DNA of 7,077 nt from JBFWIL01 sp050256015 (GTDB lineage Bacteria > Bacteroidota > Bacteroidia > Bacteroidales > Prolixibacteraceae). Positions 1 to 5,914 of the stretch are shown here, in pieces. How positions within the stretch are numbered: the first letter of the stretch is position 1; each line of letters opens with the position of its first letter. The DNA is taken from NCBI GenBank assembly GCA_050256015.1, contig JBFWIL010000143.1, positions 1-7,077 of the forward strand. The letters run 5' to 3'. The notes under the pieces are model-generated. The model saw only the letters and a list, made by a program, of their open reading frames with translations, was not told the DNA's origin and made no database searches. Position numbers and translations under genes: made by a program.

Positions 1-108
1 GAAATTAATTGCCGAACTTTCGCCACGCGGGGGAAACCAACGCAAAGAATCGGGAGGATTCCTCAACCAGTTCCTGCAGGATTAATTCAGACTCTTCCTG
101 TCTCCCTT
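1..108. other. Unassigned stretch downstream of der
   Basis: This stretch follows the der stop codon. No clear terminator hairpin with a T-run is visible. Two open frames cross it. On the plus strand a frame open from base 2 ends with TAA at 83-85 and would encode the tail ...GGFLNQFLQD; it could be the C-terminus of a convergent gene that starts left of the window. On the minus strand a frame that overlaps the end of der runs to TAA at 5-7 and reads ...SSRFFALVSPAWRKFGN, but it has no ATG. I recognise neither. Either could be chance in such a short piece. Confidence 0.25.
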
Positions 109-1419
109 TTATTTCTTCCTGAAGAAAATCTGGATCGGCACCCCTGAAAACGAAAATTTTTCACGGATCTGATTTTCAATATAGCGCCGGTAAGGTTCCC
201 TGACATACTGGGGCAAGTTGGCAAACAGGGCAAATGAAGGTGTCGGACTGGGTAATTGGGTAACATACTTGATCTTGATGTATTTCCCCTTTACAGATGG
301 CGGAGGATATTTTTCAATGGCAGCCAGCAAAACACCGTTTAACTCGGAAGTCTTCACCTTTTGTTTCCGGTTCTGATAAACCTCAACGGCGGTCTCCAAT
401 GCCTTGTAAATGCGCTGTTTGGAAAGGGCAGACATAAAAATAACAGGAACATCCACAAAAGGGGCAACCCGTTCATGGATCAGTTCGGTGAACTGTTTTA
501 CCGAACTGTTGTCTTTCTCAACCAGATCCCACTTGTTGACCAGGATCACGACTCCTTTTTTATTGCGGAGGATCAGGTTAAAGATGCTGACATCCTGCGA
601 TTCCACACCGCGTTCCGCATCAATGAGCAGCATGCAGACATCCGAGTCTTCAATGGTCCGTACCGAGCGCAACACCGAATAAAATTCCACATCTTCCTTT
701 ACCCTGGCTTTTTTCCTCAGTCCGGCCGTGTCAACCAGGTAAAAATCGTAACCATACTTCGTATAACGGGTATGGATTGAATCACGTGTTGTACCGGCAA
801 CATCAGTCACGATATTCCGCTCTTCACCAATCAATGCATTAATAAAAGAGGATTTCCCTACATTCGGACGGCCGACTACTGCAAAACGGGGAATATCTTC
901 TTCAACCTCTTCCTTTTCTTTTTTGGGGAAGCCGGCAACAACGGCGTCAAGCAGTTCGCCGGAACCACTTCCATTCATGGCTGATATGCAAAACAGATGT
1001 TCTCCCATGCCCAGTCCGTAAAATTCACTGGCATCCAAAAGCCTTTTATTATTATCCACCTTGTTCACAGCCAGGAAAACCGGTTTGGTCACCCGTCTCA
1101 AGATACCGGCAATAGCCTGGTCCAGGTCGGTAATACCACCTTCAACATCCACGGCAAAGACGATCACATCCGCTTCTTCTATGGCCAGGTGTACCTGTTT
1201 GCGGATCTCCCCTTCAAACACATCGTCGGAGTTCATAACATAGCCTCCGGTGTCGATGACCGAAAACTCAACCCCGTTCCACACCGATTTTCCGTAGTTC
1301 CGGTCACGGGTTACACCGGCCAGTTCATCAACGATAGCCGTCCGCCTTTCCACAAGCCGGTTAAACAAAGTTGATTTGCCCACATTGGGTCTGCCCACAA
1401 TCGCTACAATATTACTCAT
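109..1419 (-). CDS. der: Ribosome biogenesis GTPase Der (EngA)
   Basis: Der is a double-GTPase-domain protein needed for maturation of the large ribosomal subunit; it acts in the cytoplasm on 50S precursors. From the chosen start the protein has 436 residues, normal for the family. The first G domain shows GRPNVGKST (9-17), DTGG (56-59) and NKVD (119-122). The second shows GRPNVGKSS (183-191), DTAG (230-233), NKWD (295-298) and a SAL motif (330-332). The C-terminal KH-like domain fills about 350-436 and ends in GVPIQIFFRKK. The frame is open for 17 more codons upstream, to 1470, but the ATG at 1419 gives the family-typical N-terminus MSNIVAIVGRPNVGKS, and the extension would overlap the era end. 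The gene lies 58 bases after era on the same strand, with no convincing promoter between them, so an era-der operon is likely. No missing motif is seen. Confidence 0.97.
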   Translation of the reverse strand: MSNIVAIVGRPNVGKSTLFNRLVERRTAIVDELAGVTRDRNYGKSVWNGVEFSVIDTGGYVMNSDDVFEGEIRKQVHLAIEEADVIVFAVDVEGGITDLDQAIAGILRRVTKPVFLAVNKVDNNKRLLDASEFYGLGMGEHLFCISAMNGSGSGELLDAVVAGFPKKEKEEVEEDIPRFAVVGRPNVGKSSFINALIGEERNIVTDVAGTTRDSIHTRYTKYGYDFYLVDTAGLRKKARVKEDVEFYSVLRSVRTIEDSDVCMLLIDAERGVESQDVSIFNLILRNKKGVVILVNKWDLVEKDNSSVKQFTELIHERVAPFVDVPVIFMSALSKQRIYKALETAVEVYQNRKQKVKTSELNGVLLAAIEKYPPPSVKGKYIKIKYVTQLPSPTPSFALFANLPQYVREPYRRYIENQIREKFSFSGVPIQIFFRKK

Positions 1420-1477
1420 GTTCTTTCCGTTCCATAAAGAATAAATACCCTCCACCAGTACCATGGACAAAATACGC

Positions 1478-2362
1478 TTACCGGAAATCGTATCCGAAGC
1501 GGTTCAGCGTACTGTCTTTATCCCGCCAGTCCTTCGACACCTTCACATACAGCTCAAGATAAACTTTTTTGGCGAAAAATTCCTCCATATCTTTCCGGGC
1601 CTGGGTTCCCATCCGTTTGACAGCCTTCCCCTGATGACCAATGATAATGCCTTTCTGACTGTCACGGGCCACATGGATTATACAGCGCAGGTTCAGCAGG
1701 CTTTCCTCTTCCTTAAATTCCTCCACTTCCACTTCCACCGAATAGGGTACTTCCTTCTCATAGTTCAACAGGACCTTTTCCCGGATAATTTCCGATACGA
1801 AAAAGCGTTCATTCCGGTCGGTCAGCTCCTCCTTCGGGAAATAGGACGGAGCTTCGGGAAGCAGTTCCAGTATCCGGTCGAATATAGGTGAAACATTGAA
1901 TTTTTCCGTGGCCGAAACAGCAAAGATATCGGCAGCAGGCAACAGATCTTTCCAAAACTGATAAAGCTTAAGCACCTCTTCCTGACCCGACAGGTCTATC
2001 TTGTTGATCAGGATGATCACCGGCGCGTTGGAACGGCGGATCTTCTGCAGGTACTCGCTGTTCTTGTCCTGCTTCTCAATGACATCCGTCACATACAAAA
2101 TCACATCCGCGTCGATCAGGGCCGTATCCACATATTTCATCATCGACTCCTGGAGCCTGTAATTCGGTTTGAGAATACCCGGCGTGTCCGAATACACAAT
2201 CTGGAAATCATCCCCGCTGACAATGCCCTTGATCCGGTGCCGGGTGGTTTGCATCTTTTTGGTAATGATCGACAAACGTTCCCCCACCAGCACATTCATG
2301 ATGGTTGACTTCCCTACATTGGGATTCCCGATAATATTGACAAATCCTGATTTATGCGCCAT
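1478..2362 (-). CDS. era: GTPase Era, 30S assembly factor
   Basis: Era is a cytoplasmic GTPase that binds the 3' end of 16S rRNA and helps assemble the 30S subunit. The 294-residue product has the standard two-part build. The G domain carries GNPNVGKST (12-20), a switch region with TTRHRIKG (39-46), DTPG (59-62), NKID (120-123) and SAT (150-152). The C-terminal KH domain, about 200-285, carries the RNA-binding GHQG loop (242-245). The ATG at 2362 places the P-loop at the usual distance from the N-terminus, and the next upstream sequence is non-coding. A Bacteroidota-type -7 box lies about 30 bases upstream. The gene is followed at 58 bases by der, so the two assembly GTPases are probably made from one transcript. 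All key residues are intact. Confidence 0.97.
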   Translation of the reverse strand: MAHKSGFVNIIGNPNVGKSTIMNVLVGERLSIITKKMQTTRHRIKGIVSGDDFQIVYSDTPGILKPNYRLQESMMKYVDTALIDADVILYVTDVIEKQDKNSEYLQKIRRSNAPVIILINKIDLSGQEEVLKLYQFWKDLLPAADIFAVSATEKFNVSPIFDRILELLPEAPSYFPKEELTDRNERFFVSEIIREKVLLNYEKEVPYSVEVEVEEFKEEESLLNLRCIIHVARDSQKGIIIGHQGKAVKRMGTQARKDMEEFFAKKVYLELYVKVSKDWRDKDSTLNRFGYDFR

Positions 2363-2393
2363 TTATTTCTGACTGAATCATTTAAAGCAGCCG

Positions 2394-2401
2394 CAAAGAT
2401 A
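2394..2401 (-). promoter_or_regulatory. Probable era(-der) promoter, -7 box
   Basis: On the minus strand this reads TATCTTTG, an exact match to the Bacteroidota -7 consensus TAnnTTTG. Transcription would begin a few bases further on, giving a leader of roughly 25-30 bases before the era ATG at 2362. No clear TTTG/TTG -33 element is present at the expected 19-21-base spacing, so the assignment rests on the -7 box and its position. Confidence 0.5.
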
Positions 2402-2425
2402 AGCAATTATCTTGAGTTAGAAGAG

Positions 2426-2578
2426 TTACCGTTTTTTTCGTATTTCTTCCGCTTTTTTAATGTCAACCTCTTGTAGTATTACGTGTCTTTTTCACAAATC
2501 CATGTGTCGCAAAAACTAAAGTTTCTTCCTTACCAGATTGATCCCAAAATGCAGGTAATCTATAACATTGTACCAGGA
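2426..2578 (-). pseudogene. Remnant of a RelE/HigB-type (Gp49-like) toxin gene, C-terminal part, frameshifted
   Basis: The minus strand encodes a segment recognisable as the C-terminal half of a RelE/ParE-superfamily mRNA-interferase toxin of the HigB/Gp49 kind. Codons 2564-2466 read YRLPAFWDQSGKEE, then TLVFATHGFVKKTRNTTRG; the family hallmarks are YRL.AFWD and THGF.KKT. A TGA follows at 2463-2465. Shifting by one base restores the family tail DIKKAEEIRKKR and a TAA stop at 2426-2428, so one extra base near 2465-2466 broke the frame. A second shift near 2564 may join SWYN (2578-2567) to YRL, which also fits the family pattern. The N-terminal half and any start codon are missing, since the fragment begins beside the stop codon of the pseudouridine synthase gene. 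No antitoxin gene follows before era. The family call is from recalled motif patterns, not a search. Confidence 0.75.
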
Positions 2579-2580
2579 GA

Positions 2581-3402
2581 TTAACTCATTTTCAGAAAAG
2601 CCACCTCCTGTGCACTCAGGAAACGCCATTTGCCGCGGGGCAGGTTCTTCTTGGTGAGTCCGGCAAAACTAACCCGGTCGAGCCGGACCACCCGGTAACC
2701 CATGTGTTCGAAAATACGCCGGACAATCCGGTTTCTCCCCGAATGAATTTCCATACCCACCTGTTTACGGTCGGCCGCATCGGCAAAATTCACGGCGTCA
2801 GCGGCAACCGGTCCGTCTTCCAGCTCAATGCCCTGCCGCAGTTGTTCCAGGTGCTCCTCCGAAAATTTCCGGTTCAGAAAAACATGGTAAATCTTCTTTC
2901 TCTCATAGGAAGGGTGGGTCAGCTTTTTGGCCAGTTCTCCGTCATTGGTCAACAGCAACAATCCGGTGGTTTCCTTATCCAGCCTGCCCACCGGATAAAC
3001 CCGCTCGGCACAGGCATGTTCCACCAACTCCATTACCGTATGAACGGCATGCGGATCATCTACCGTGGTCACATATCCACGGGGTTTGTTCAGCAAAAGA
3101 TACATCTTCTGCTCCGCACAGAGCAGCTTTCCTTTGTAGCAAACCTGATCGTCCGATCCGACTTTGGTTCCAAGTCCCGTATTCACCTCGCCGTTAACGG
3201 TAATCTCGCCGCCGGCAATCAGCTTATCCGCCTCCCGGCGCGAACAGACCCCGGCGCCGGCAATATAGCGGTTCAGCCGGATACCGGCCTCTTCCTTTTT
3301 GACAACGCGGACTCTTCTTTCGCACGGATTTGCCTCCTCAGCCCCGTACTCTTTCTTGCGGGCTTTTTTTTTACCCCCTGAAAGCAATATCTTCTTCTTC
3401 AT
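2581..3402 (-). CDS. rRNA pseudouridine synthase, RsuA/RluB family
   Basis: Enzymes of this family convert a specific uridine in rRNA to pseudouridine. The 273-residue product has an S4 RNA-binding domain (about 41-88, starting RLNRYIAGAGVCSRREADK) followed by the catalytic domain. The signature GRLDKETTGLLLLT spans 139-152 with catalytic Asp142; the later motif GRNRIVRRIFEHMG (222-235) is also typical. The first 40 residues form a Lys/Arg-rich, probably disordered extension that could aid rRNA binding. The frame is open upstream to 3453, but that start would lie inside the promoter at 3423-3454, so the ATG at 3402 is preferred. RluB (23S rRNA) is the likeliest counterpart, but RsuA, RluE and RluF share these motifs and the target base cannot be read from sequence. 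Three Lys codons at residues 11-13 form an A9 run. The stop codon directly abuts the toxin remnant. Confidence 0.93.
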   Translation of the reverse strand: MKKKILLSGGKKKARKKEYGAEEANPCERRVRVVKKEEAGIRLNRYIAGAGVCSRREADKLIAGGEITVNGEVNTGLGTKVGSDDQVCYKGKLLCAEQKMYLLLNKPRGYVTTVDDPHAVHTVMELVEHACAERVYPVGRLDKETTGLLLLTNDGELAKKLTHPSYERKKIYHVFLNRKFSEEHLEQLRQGIELEDGPVAADAVNFADAADRKQVGMEIHSGRNRIVRRIFEHMGYRVVRLDRVSFAGLTKKNLPRGKWRFLSAQEVAFLKMS

Positions 3403-3422
3403 AATCTGTATTATAACCGGTG

Positions 3423-3454
3423 CAAAGGTCGTAAAAATAGACACAAGGAACAAA
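3423..3454 (-). promoter_or_regulatory. Promoter of the pseudouridine synthase gene
   Basis: On the minus strand a TTTG -33 element (3451-3454) is followed after 20 bases by GACCTTTG (3423-3430), which keeps the TTTG half of the TAnnTTTG -7 consensus but has GA in place of TA. Spacing fits Bacteroidota promoters. Transcription would start near 3417, leaving a leader of about 15 bases before the ATG at 3402. This supports the shorter start for that gene. Confidence 0.6.
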
Positions 3455-3455
3455 A

Positions 3456-3496
3456 CAGTCTGACTGGCCGCCAGAAGCTATCGGTTATGCTTCCAG
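3456..3496 (-). terminator. Possible terminator hairpins after the secreted-protein gene
   Basis: Ten bases past the stop codon of the upstream gene, the minus-strand RNA could fold CUGGAAGC with GCUUCUGG (3489-3496 with 3471-3478): eight pairs including two G-U, and a 10-base loop. The wobble pairs form only in the minus-strand RNA. A smaller CAGT/ACTG hairpin (3456-3466) follows and leads straight into TTTTG. The T-run is short, so termination would be weak. The TTTT overlaps the -33 element of the next promoter. Confidence 0.3.
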
Positions 3497-3505
3497 GGGA
3501 CCGCT

Positions 3506-4291
3506 CTATTCGGCACCGCGACCAGTCCCTTCCAAGTTTTTTTCTTTCTGGTAATTTTCAAATTCACGGACAATGGCTGCCTTCACGTCATATTCCCGGA
3601 AACGGGGCTCCAGTACCGATTTGGCATTGAAATAGATCATAAAAGAGTCGGCTTCCTGCTCATCAAGACCGGTCAACTTCATGACCATGTCCTTGTTATA
3701 CCACTGCGACAGGTACTCCCACTGCTGGTTGGAAATGATGGCCTGGCGGGTGTTGCGTTTTTCCCTTTCCCGTCCGCTGAGGTGGTACTGCAAAAAGGAA
3801 GCCGGAGAAAAGAGAGCAGAATACCACGGGGGGGGTGCATTATAGGCATCTCCGCGCAGTTCCGGAGAAATACTGTCGGGCTTACCCGTAGAAATTCCGT
3901 AAAGATCCGGACGGATAGCCCGGCCTTCCACCTCCACCTCCCCAATAGCATACCGCACAGGCCGGACCTCAATGACCAGCAGGCTGTCTTCATGCTGAAA
4001 CGGAGGAATGGATATGTATTCCTTCATGTAGCCCATGGCCGAAATGCTCAAACTGTCCACATTCAGCATTTCCAGAAAAAAACGTCCCTGCTCGTCGGTT
4101 GTGGTTCCCCCGTGTGTTCGCAGGTTTACCACATGGGCATACGGAACGGGAAGCCCGTCATCCTTGTTCACCAGCCTTCCTCTAAGCCGAAGCAAAATCG
4201 GATCGATCAGTACATCCGGTTCCTGGGCCTGCACAGGAAAAACCAGCACCAGAAAAAACAGAAACAACAGGTACACAAACAGACTTCTCAT
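3506..4291 (-). CDS. Secreted carboxypeptidase-regulatory-like domain protein, function unknown
   Basis: The 261-residue product begins with a clear signal peptide: MRSLF, a hydrophobic core to about residue 20, and a likely cut after VQA (22) before QE. Residues 36-110 form one carboxypeptidase-D regulatory-like beta-sandwich, with the usual GRLVNKDDGLPVPYAHV, a TTTDEQGRFFLEM segment and an SISAMGY ending. This fold is common at the start of Bacteroidota outer-membrane and periplasmic proteins. A linker with PPP (153-155) leads to an alpha-helical C-terminal part (about 158-250) containing FSPASFLQYHLSGREREKR and KLTGLDEQEADSFMIYF, a tail often seen with this domain in the phylum. There is no TonB-dependent barrel, so it is a small stand-alone periplasmic or lipid-surface-facing protein. 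The frame extends by three codons to a TTG at 4300, but the ATG at 4291 is the natural start. A C8 run lies at 3828-3835. Its role is not known. Confidence 0.85.
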   Translation of the reverse strand: MRSLFVYLLFLFFLVLVFPVQAQEPDVLIDPILLRLRGRLVNKDDGLPVPYAHVVNLRTHGGTTTDEQGRFFLEMLNVDSLSISAMGYMKEYISIPPFQHEDSLLVIEVRPVRYAIGEVEVEGRAIRPDLYGISTGKPDSISPELRGDAYNAPPPWYSALFSPASFLQYHLSGREREKRNTRQAIISNQQWEYLSQWYNKDMVMKLTGLDEQEADSFMIYFNAKSVLEPRFREYDVKAAIVREFENYQKEKNLEGTGRGAE

Positions 4292-4297
4292 ACGTTC

Positions 4298-4329
4298 CAA
4301 AAGTAGCTATTTCAGCGAAATATCTTCAA
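4298..4329 (-). promoter_or_regulatory. Promoter of the secreted-protein gene, nearly leaderless
   Basis: The minus strand carries TACTTTTG (4298-4305), an exact TAnnTTTG -7 box, with TTG (4327-4329) 21 bases upstream as a -33 element. Only six bases separate the -7 box from the ATG at 4291, so the transcript would start at or within a few bases of the start codon. Confidence 0.5.
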
Positions 4330-4455
4330 TCCGTATACAAAGCTTAACCCTTTTAACATTGTTTAATAAAATATGAAACCTCACTGCTGTCCCCAAAAGG
4401 GATCCGGACAATTACCTGAATTTCTTCTTCCGAATGTGTTTTAGGCGTTAAAAAC

Positions 4456-5685
4456 CTACCCCAGGCTTTTAATCCGCTTCATGGCTTCCCACACATTCTC
4501 CCGGTCAGCAAAAGCAGAAAAGCGGAAATAGCCTTCGCCGGCAGGCCCAAAACCGGAACCCGGCGTACCGACTACCCTGGCCTGCTGCAGGACCAGATCA
4601 AAAAAGTCCCACGATTTCATCCCGTCACTGGTTCTCACCCAGATATAGGGGGCATTTTCCCCTCCGTATACCGTATATCCGGCCTGAGTCAGGCTCTCCA
4701 GCATAATGCGTGCGTTTTCCAGATAATAGCCGATAATCTCCTTAACCTGCTGCTGCCCCTCTTCCGAATATACAGCGGCTGCAGCTTTCTGCACAGGATA
4801 AGAGACTCCGTTAAACTTAGTGGTATGCCTTCGCAGCCAGAGCTTTTTCACGGAGTGGGCATTCCCGTCCCGGTCGTAAGCCATCAGTTTTTCGGGGATA
4901 ACCGTAAAGGCGCAACGGGTCCCTGTAAAACCGGCCGTTTTAGAAAAGCTGCGGAATTCAATGGCCACTTCCTTAGCCCCTTCTATTTCGTAGATGGAAT
5001 GCGGTATTCCATCCTCCGTAATAAAAGCCTCATAGGCCGCATCAAAGAGAATAATGCTTTTCTGTTCCCGGGCATAACGAACCCATTTTTCCAACTCCTG
5101 TTTGCCGGCTACGGTTCCCGTCGGATTGTTCGGAAAGCACAAAAAAATCAGATCAGGGCGCTCGGCCGGCAATTCCGGGATAAACCCGTTTCCGGCTGTG
5201 CAGGGCATGTAAATAATGCCTTCATAGTATCCGTTTGCCCGGCATGCTCCCGTCTTTCCCGACATTACGGTTGTATCGGCATAAACCGGATAAACCGGAT
5301 CGCAGATAGCAATCTTATTCTCCTGTCCAAAAACTTCCTGAATATTTCCCGTATCGCATTTTGATCCATCGGAAACAATAATATCATCGGCAGAAATATT
5401 TATCCCATGAGCTCTGTATGCTTTTTCGGCAATAATCTGCCGAAGGAATTCATAGCCCTGTTCGGGACCATACCCCTTAAAGGTAGCAGCATTTCCCATT
5501 TCATCGACACCTTCATGGAAAGCTTTCAGTACGGCCGGAACCAGAGGTTGAGTAACATCACCTATTCCCATCCGGATAATCTCTTCTCCGGGATGGGCTT
5601 CGGCAAATTCTTTCACCCGGCGGCCGATCTCAGGAAAGAGGTATCCCGCCTTTAATTTCAAATAATGCTCGTTGATTAATGCCAT
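4456..5685 (-). CDS. dapL: LL-diaminopimelate aminotransferase
   Basis: DapL uses pyridoxal phosphate and glutamate to convert tetrahydrodipicolinate directly to LL-2,6-diaminopimelate, bypassing the acylated intermediates of the DapD/C/E route; the product feeds lysine and peptidoglycan synthesis. The 409-residue length and the N-terminus MALINEHYLKLKAGYLFPEI are typical of this class I/II aminotransferase. Visible motifs are DGSKCDTGN (106-114), FPNNPTG (184-190) with the cofactor-contacting Asn187, DAAYEAF (215-221) with Asp215 and Tyr218, and SFSKTAG (246-252) with the Schiff-base Lys249. Arg388 in YFRFSAF is the expected carboxylate-binding residue. The ATG at 5685 is the natural start. 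The gene stands alone with 229 bases upstream and 164 downstream, so it is probably transcribed by itself from the -7 box at 5742-5749. In many Bacteroidota dapF lies beside it; it is not visible here. Confidence 0.95.
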   Translation of the reverse strand: MALINEHYLKLKAGYLFPEIGRRVKEFAEAHPGEEIIRMGIGDVTQPLVPAVLKAFHEGVDEMGNAATFKGYGPEQGYEFLRQIIAEKAYRAHGINISADDIIVSDGSKCDTGNIQEVFGQENKIAICDPVYPVYADTTVMSGKTGACRANGYYEGIIYMPCTAGNGFIPELPAERPDLIFLCFPNNPTGTVAGKQELEKWVRYAREQKSIILFDAAYEAFITEDGIPHSIYEIEGAKEVAIEFRSFSKTAGFTGTRCAFTVIPEKLMAYDRDGNAHSVKKLWLRRHTTKFNGVSYPVQKAAAAVYSEEGQQQVKEIIGYYLENARIMLESLTQAGYTVYGGENAPYIWVRTSDGMKSWDFFDLVLQQARVVGTPGSGFGPAGEGYFRFSAFADRENVWEAMKRIKSLG

Positions 5686-5741
5686 GTTTATGCTCGTTTA
5701 TATTGAATATACGCTCTCTCAGACTGTCATTTCACGGGCAT

Positions 5742-5749
5742 CAAAGTTA
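5742..5749 (-). promoter_or_regulatory. Probable dapL promoter, -7 box
   Basis: The minus strand reads TAACTTTG, an exact TAnnTTTG match, inside an AT-rich stretch. It would give a leader of roughly 50 bases before the dapL ATG at 5685. No -33 TTTG or TTG is seen at the expected spacing. No riboswitch-like fold was recognised in the leader. The rest of the spacer (5750-5914) holds no gene I can support. Confidence 0.42.
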
Positions 5750-5914
5750 TAAATTTGATTTGCTTTCGCCTATAACTGATCAAAAATTTAGCCGCAGCTA
5801 CCTGCTAAAAGACAACACAATCTTTTTCCGGACTAAGCCATGTATGCTCTTTCAAATACCAGCCGGATTAACCCATGTCATCATACCCATGTAATTCGCC
5901 GGACAGGAGCAAAC

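Noticed and set aside
1420..1477. Possible separate promoter for der in the era-der gap
   Set aside because: The closest minus-strand match, GTATTTTG, lacks the TA of the -7 consensus and no -33 partner was evident; co-transcription with era is simpler.
2516..2602. Alternative minus-strand frame ending ...YLHFGINLVRKKL at a TAG (2516-2518)
   Set aside because: It looks like a protein tail at first sight but overlaps the intact end of the pseudouridine synthase gene; the neighbouring frame matches the RelE/HigB pattern far better over a longer stretch.
2704..3381. A 225-codon open frame on the plus strand opposite the pseudouridine synthase gene
   Set aside because: The minus-strand protein has a complete S4 domain and catalytic motif; the plus-strand product has no recognisable motif and is a compositional shadow.
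3679..3993. A 104-codon minus-strand frame overlapping the secreted-protein gene in another frame
   Set aside because: The main frame has a signal peptide and a recognisable domain; this frame has neither.
4388..4403. Small CCC/GGG hairpin (CCCCAAAAGGG) after dapL considered as a terminator
   Set aside because: The stem is only four pairs and no T-run follows on the minus strand.
5871..5892. Direct repeat ACCCATGT at 5871 and 5885
   Set aside because: Two 8-base copies 14 bases apart in a short spacer are not enough to suggest a binding site or attachment site.
5679..5894. A 71-codon plus-strand frame in the spacer upstream of dapL
   Set aside because: It overlaps the dapL start and the putative promoter, and its product has no recognisable feature.
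5757..5900. A minus-strand frame upstream of dapL, interrupted by two stops, with protein-like stretches such as GWYLKEHTWLSPEKDCVVF
   Set aside because: I could not match it to any family, it has in-frame stops at 5868-5870 and 5805-5807, and it runs into the dapL promoter. It may be a decayed gene, but chance is as likely.
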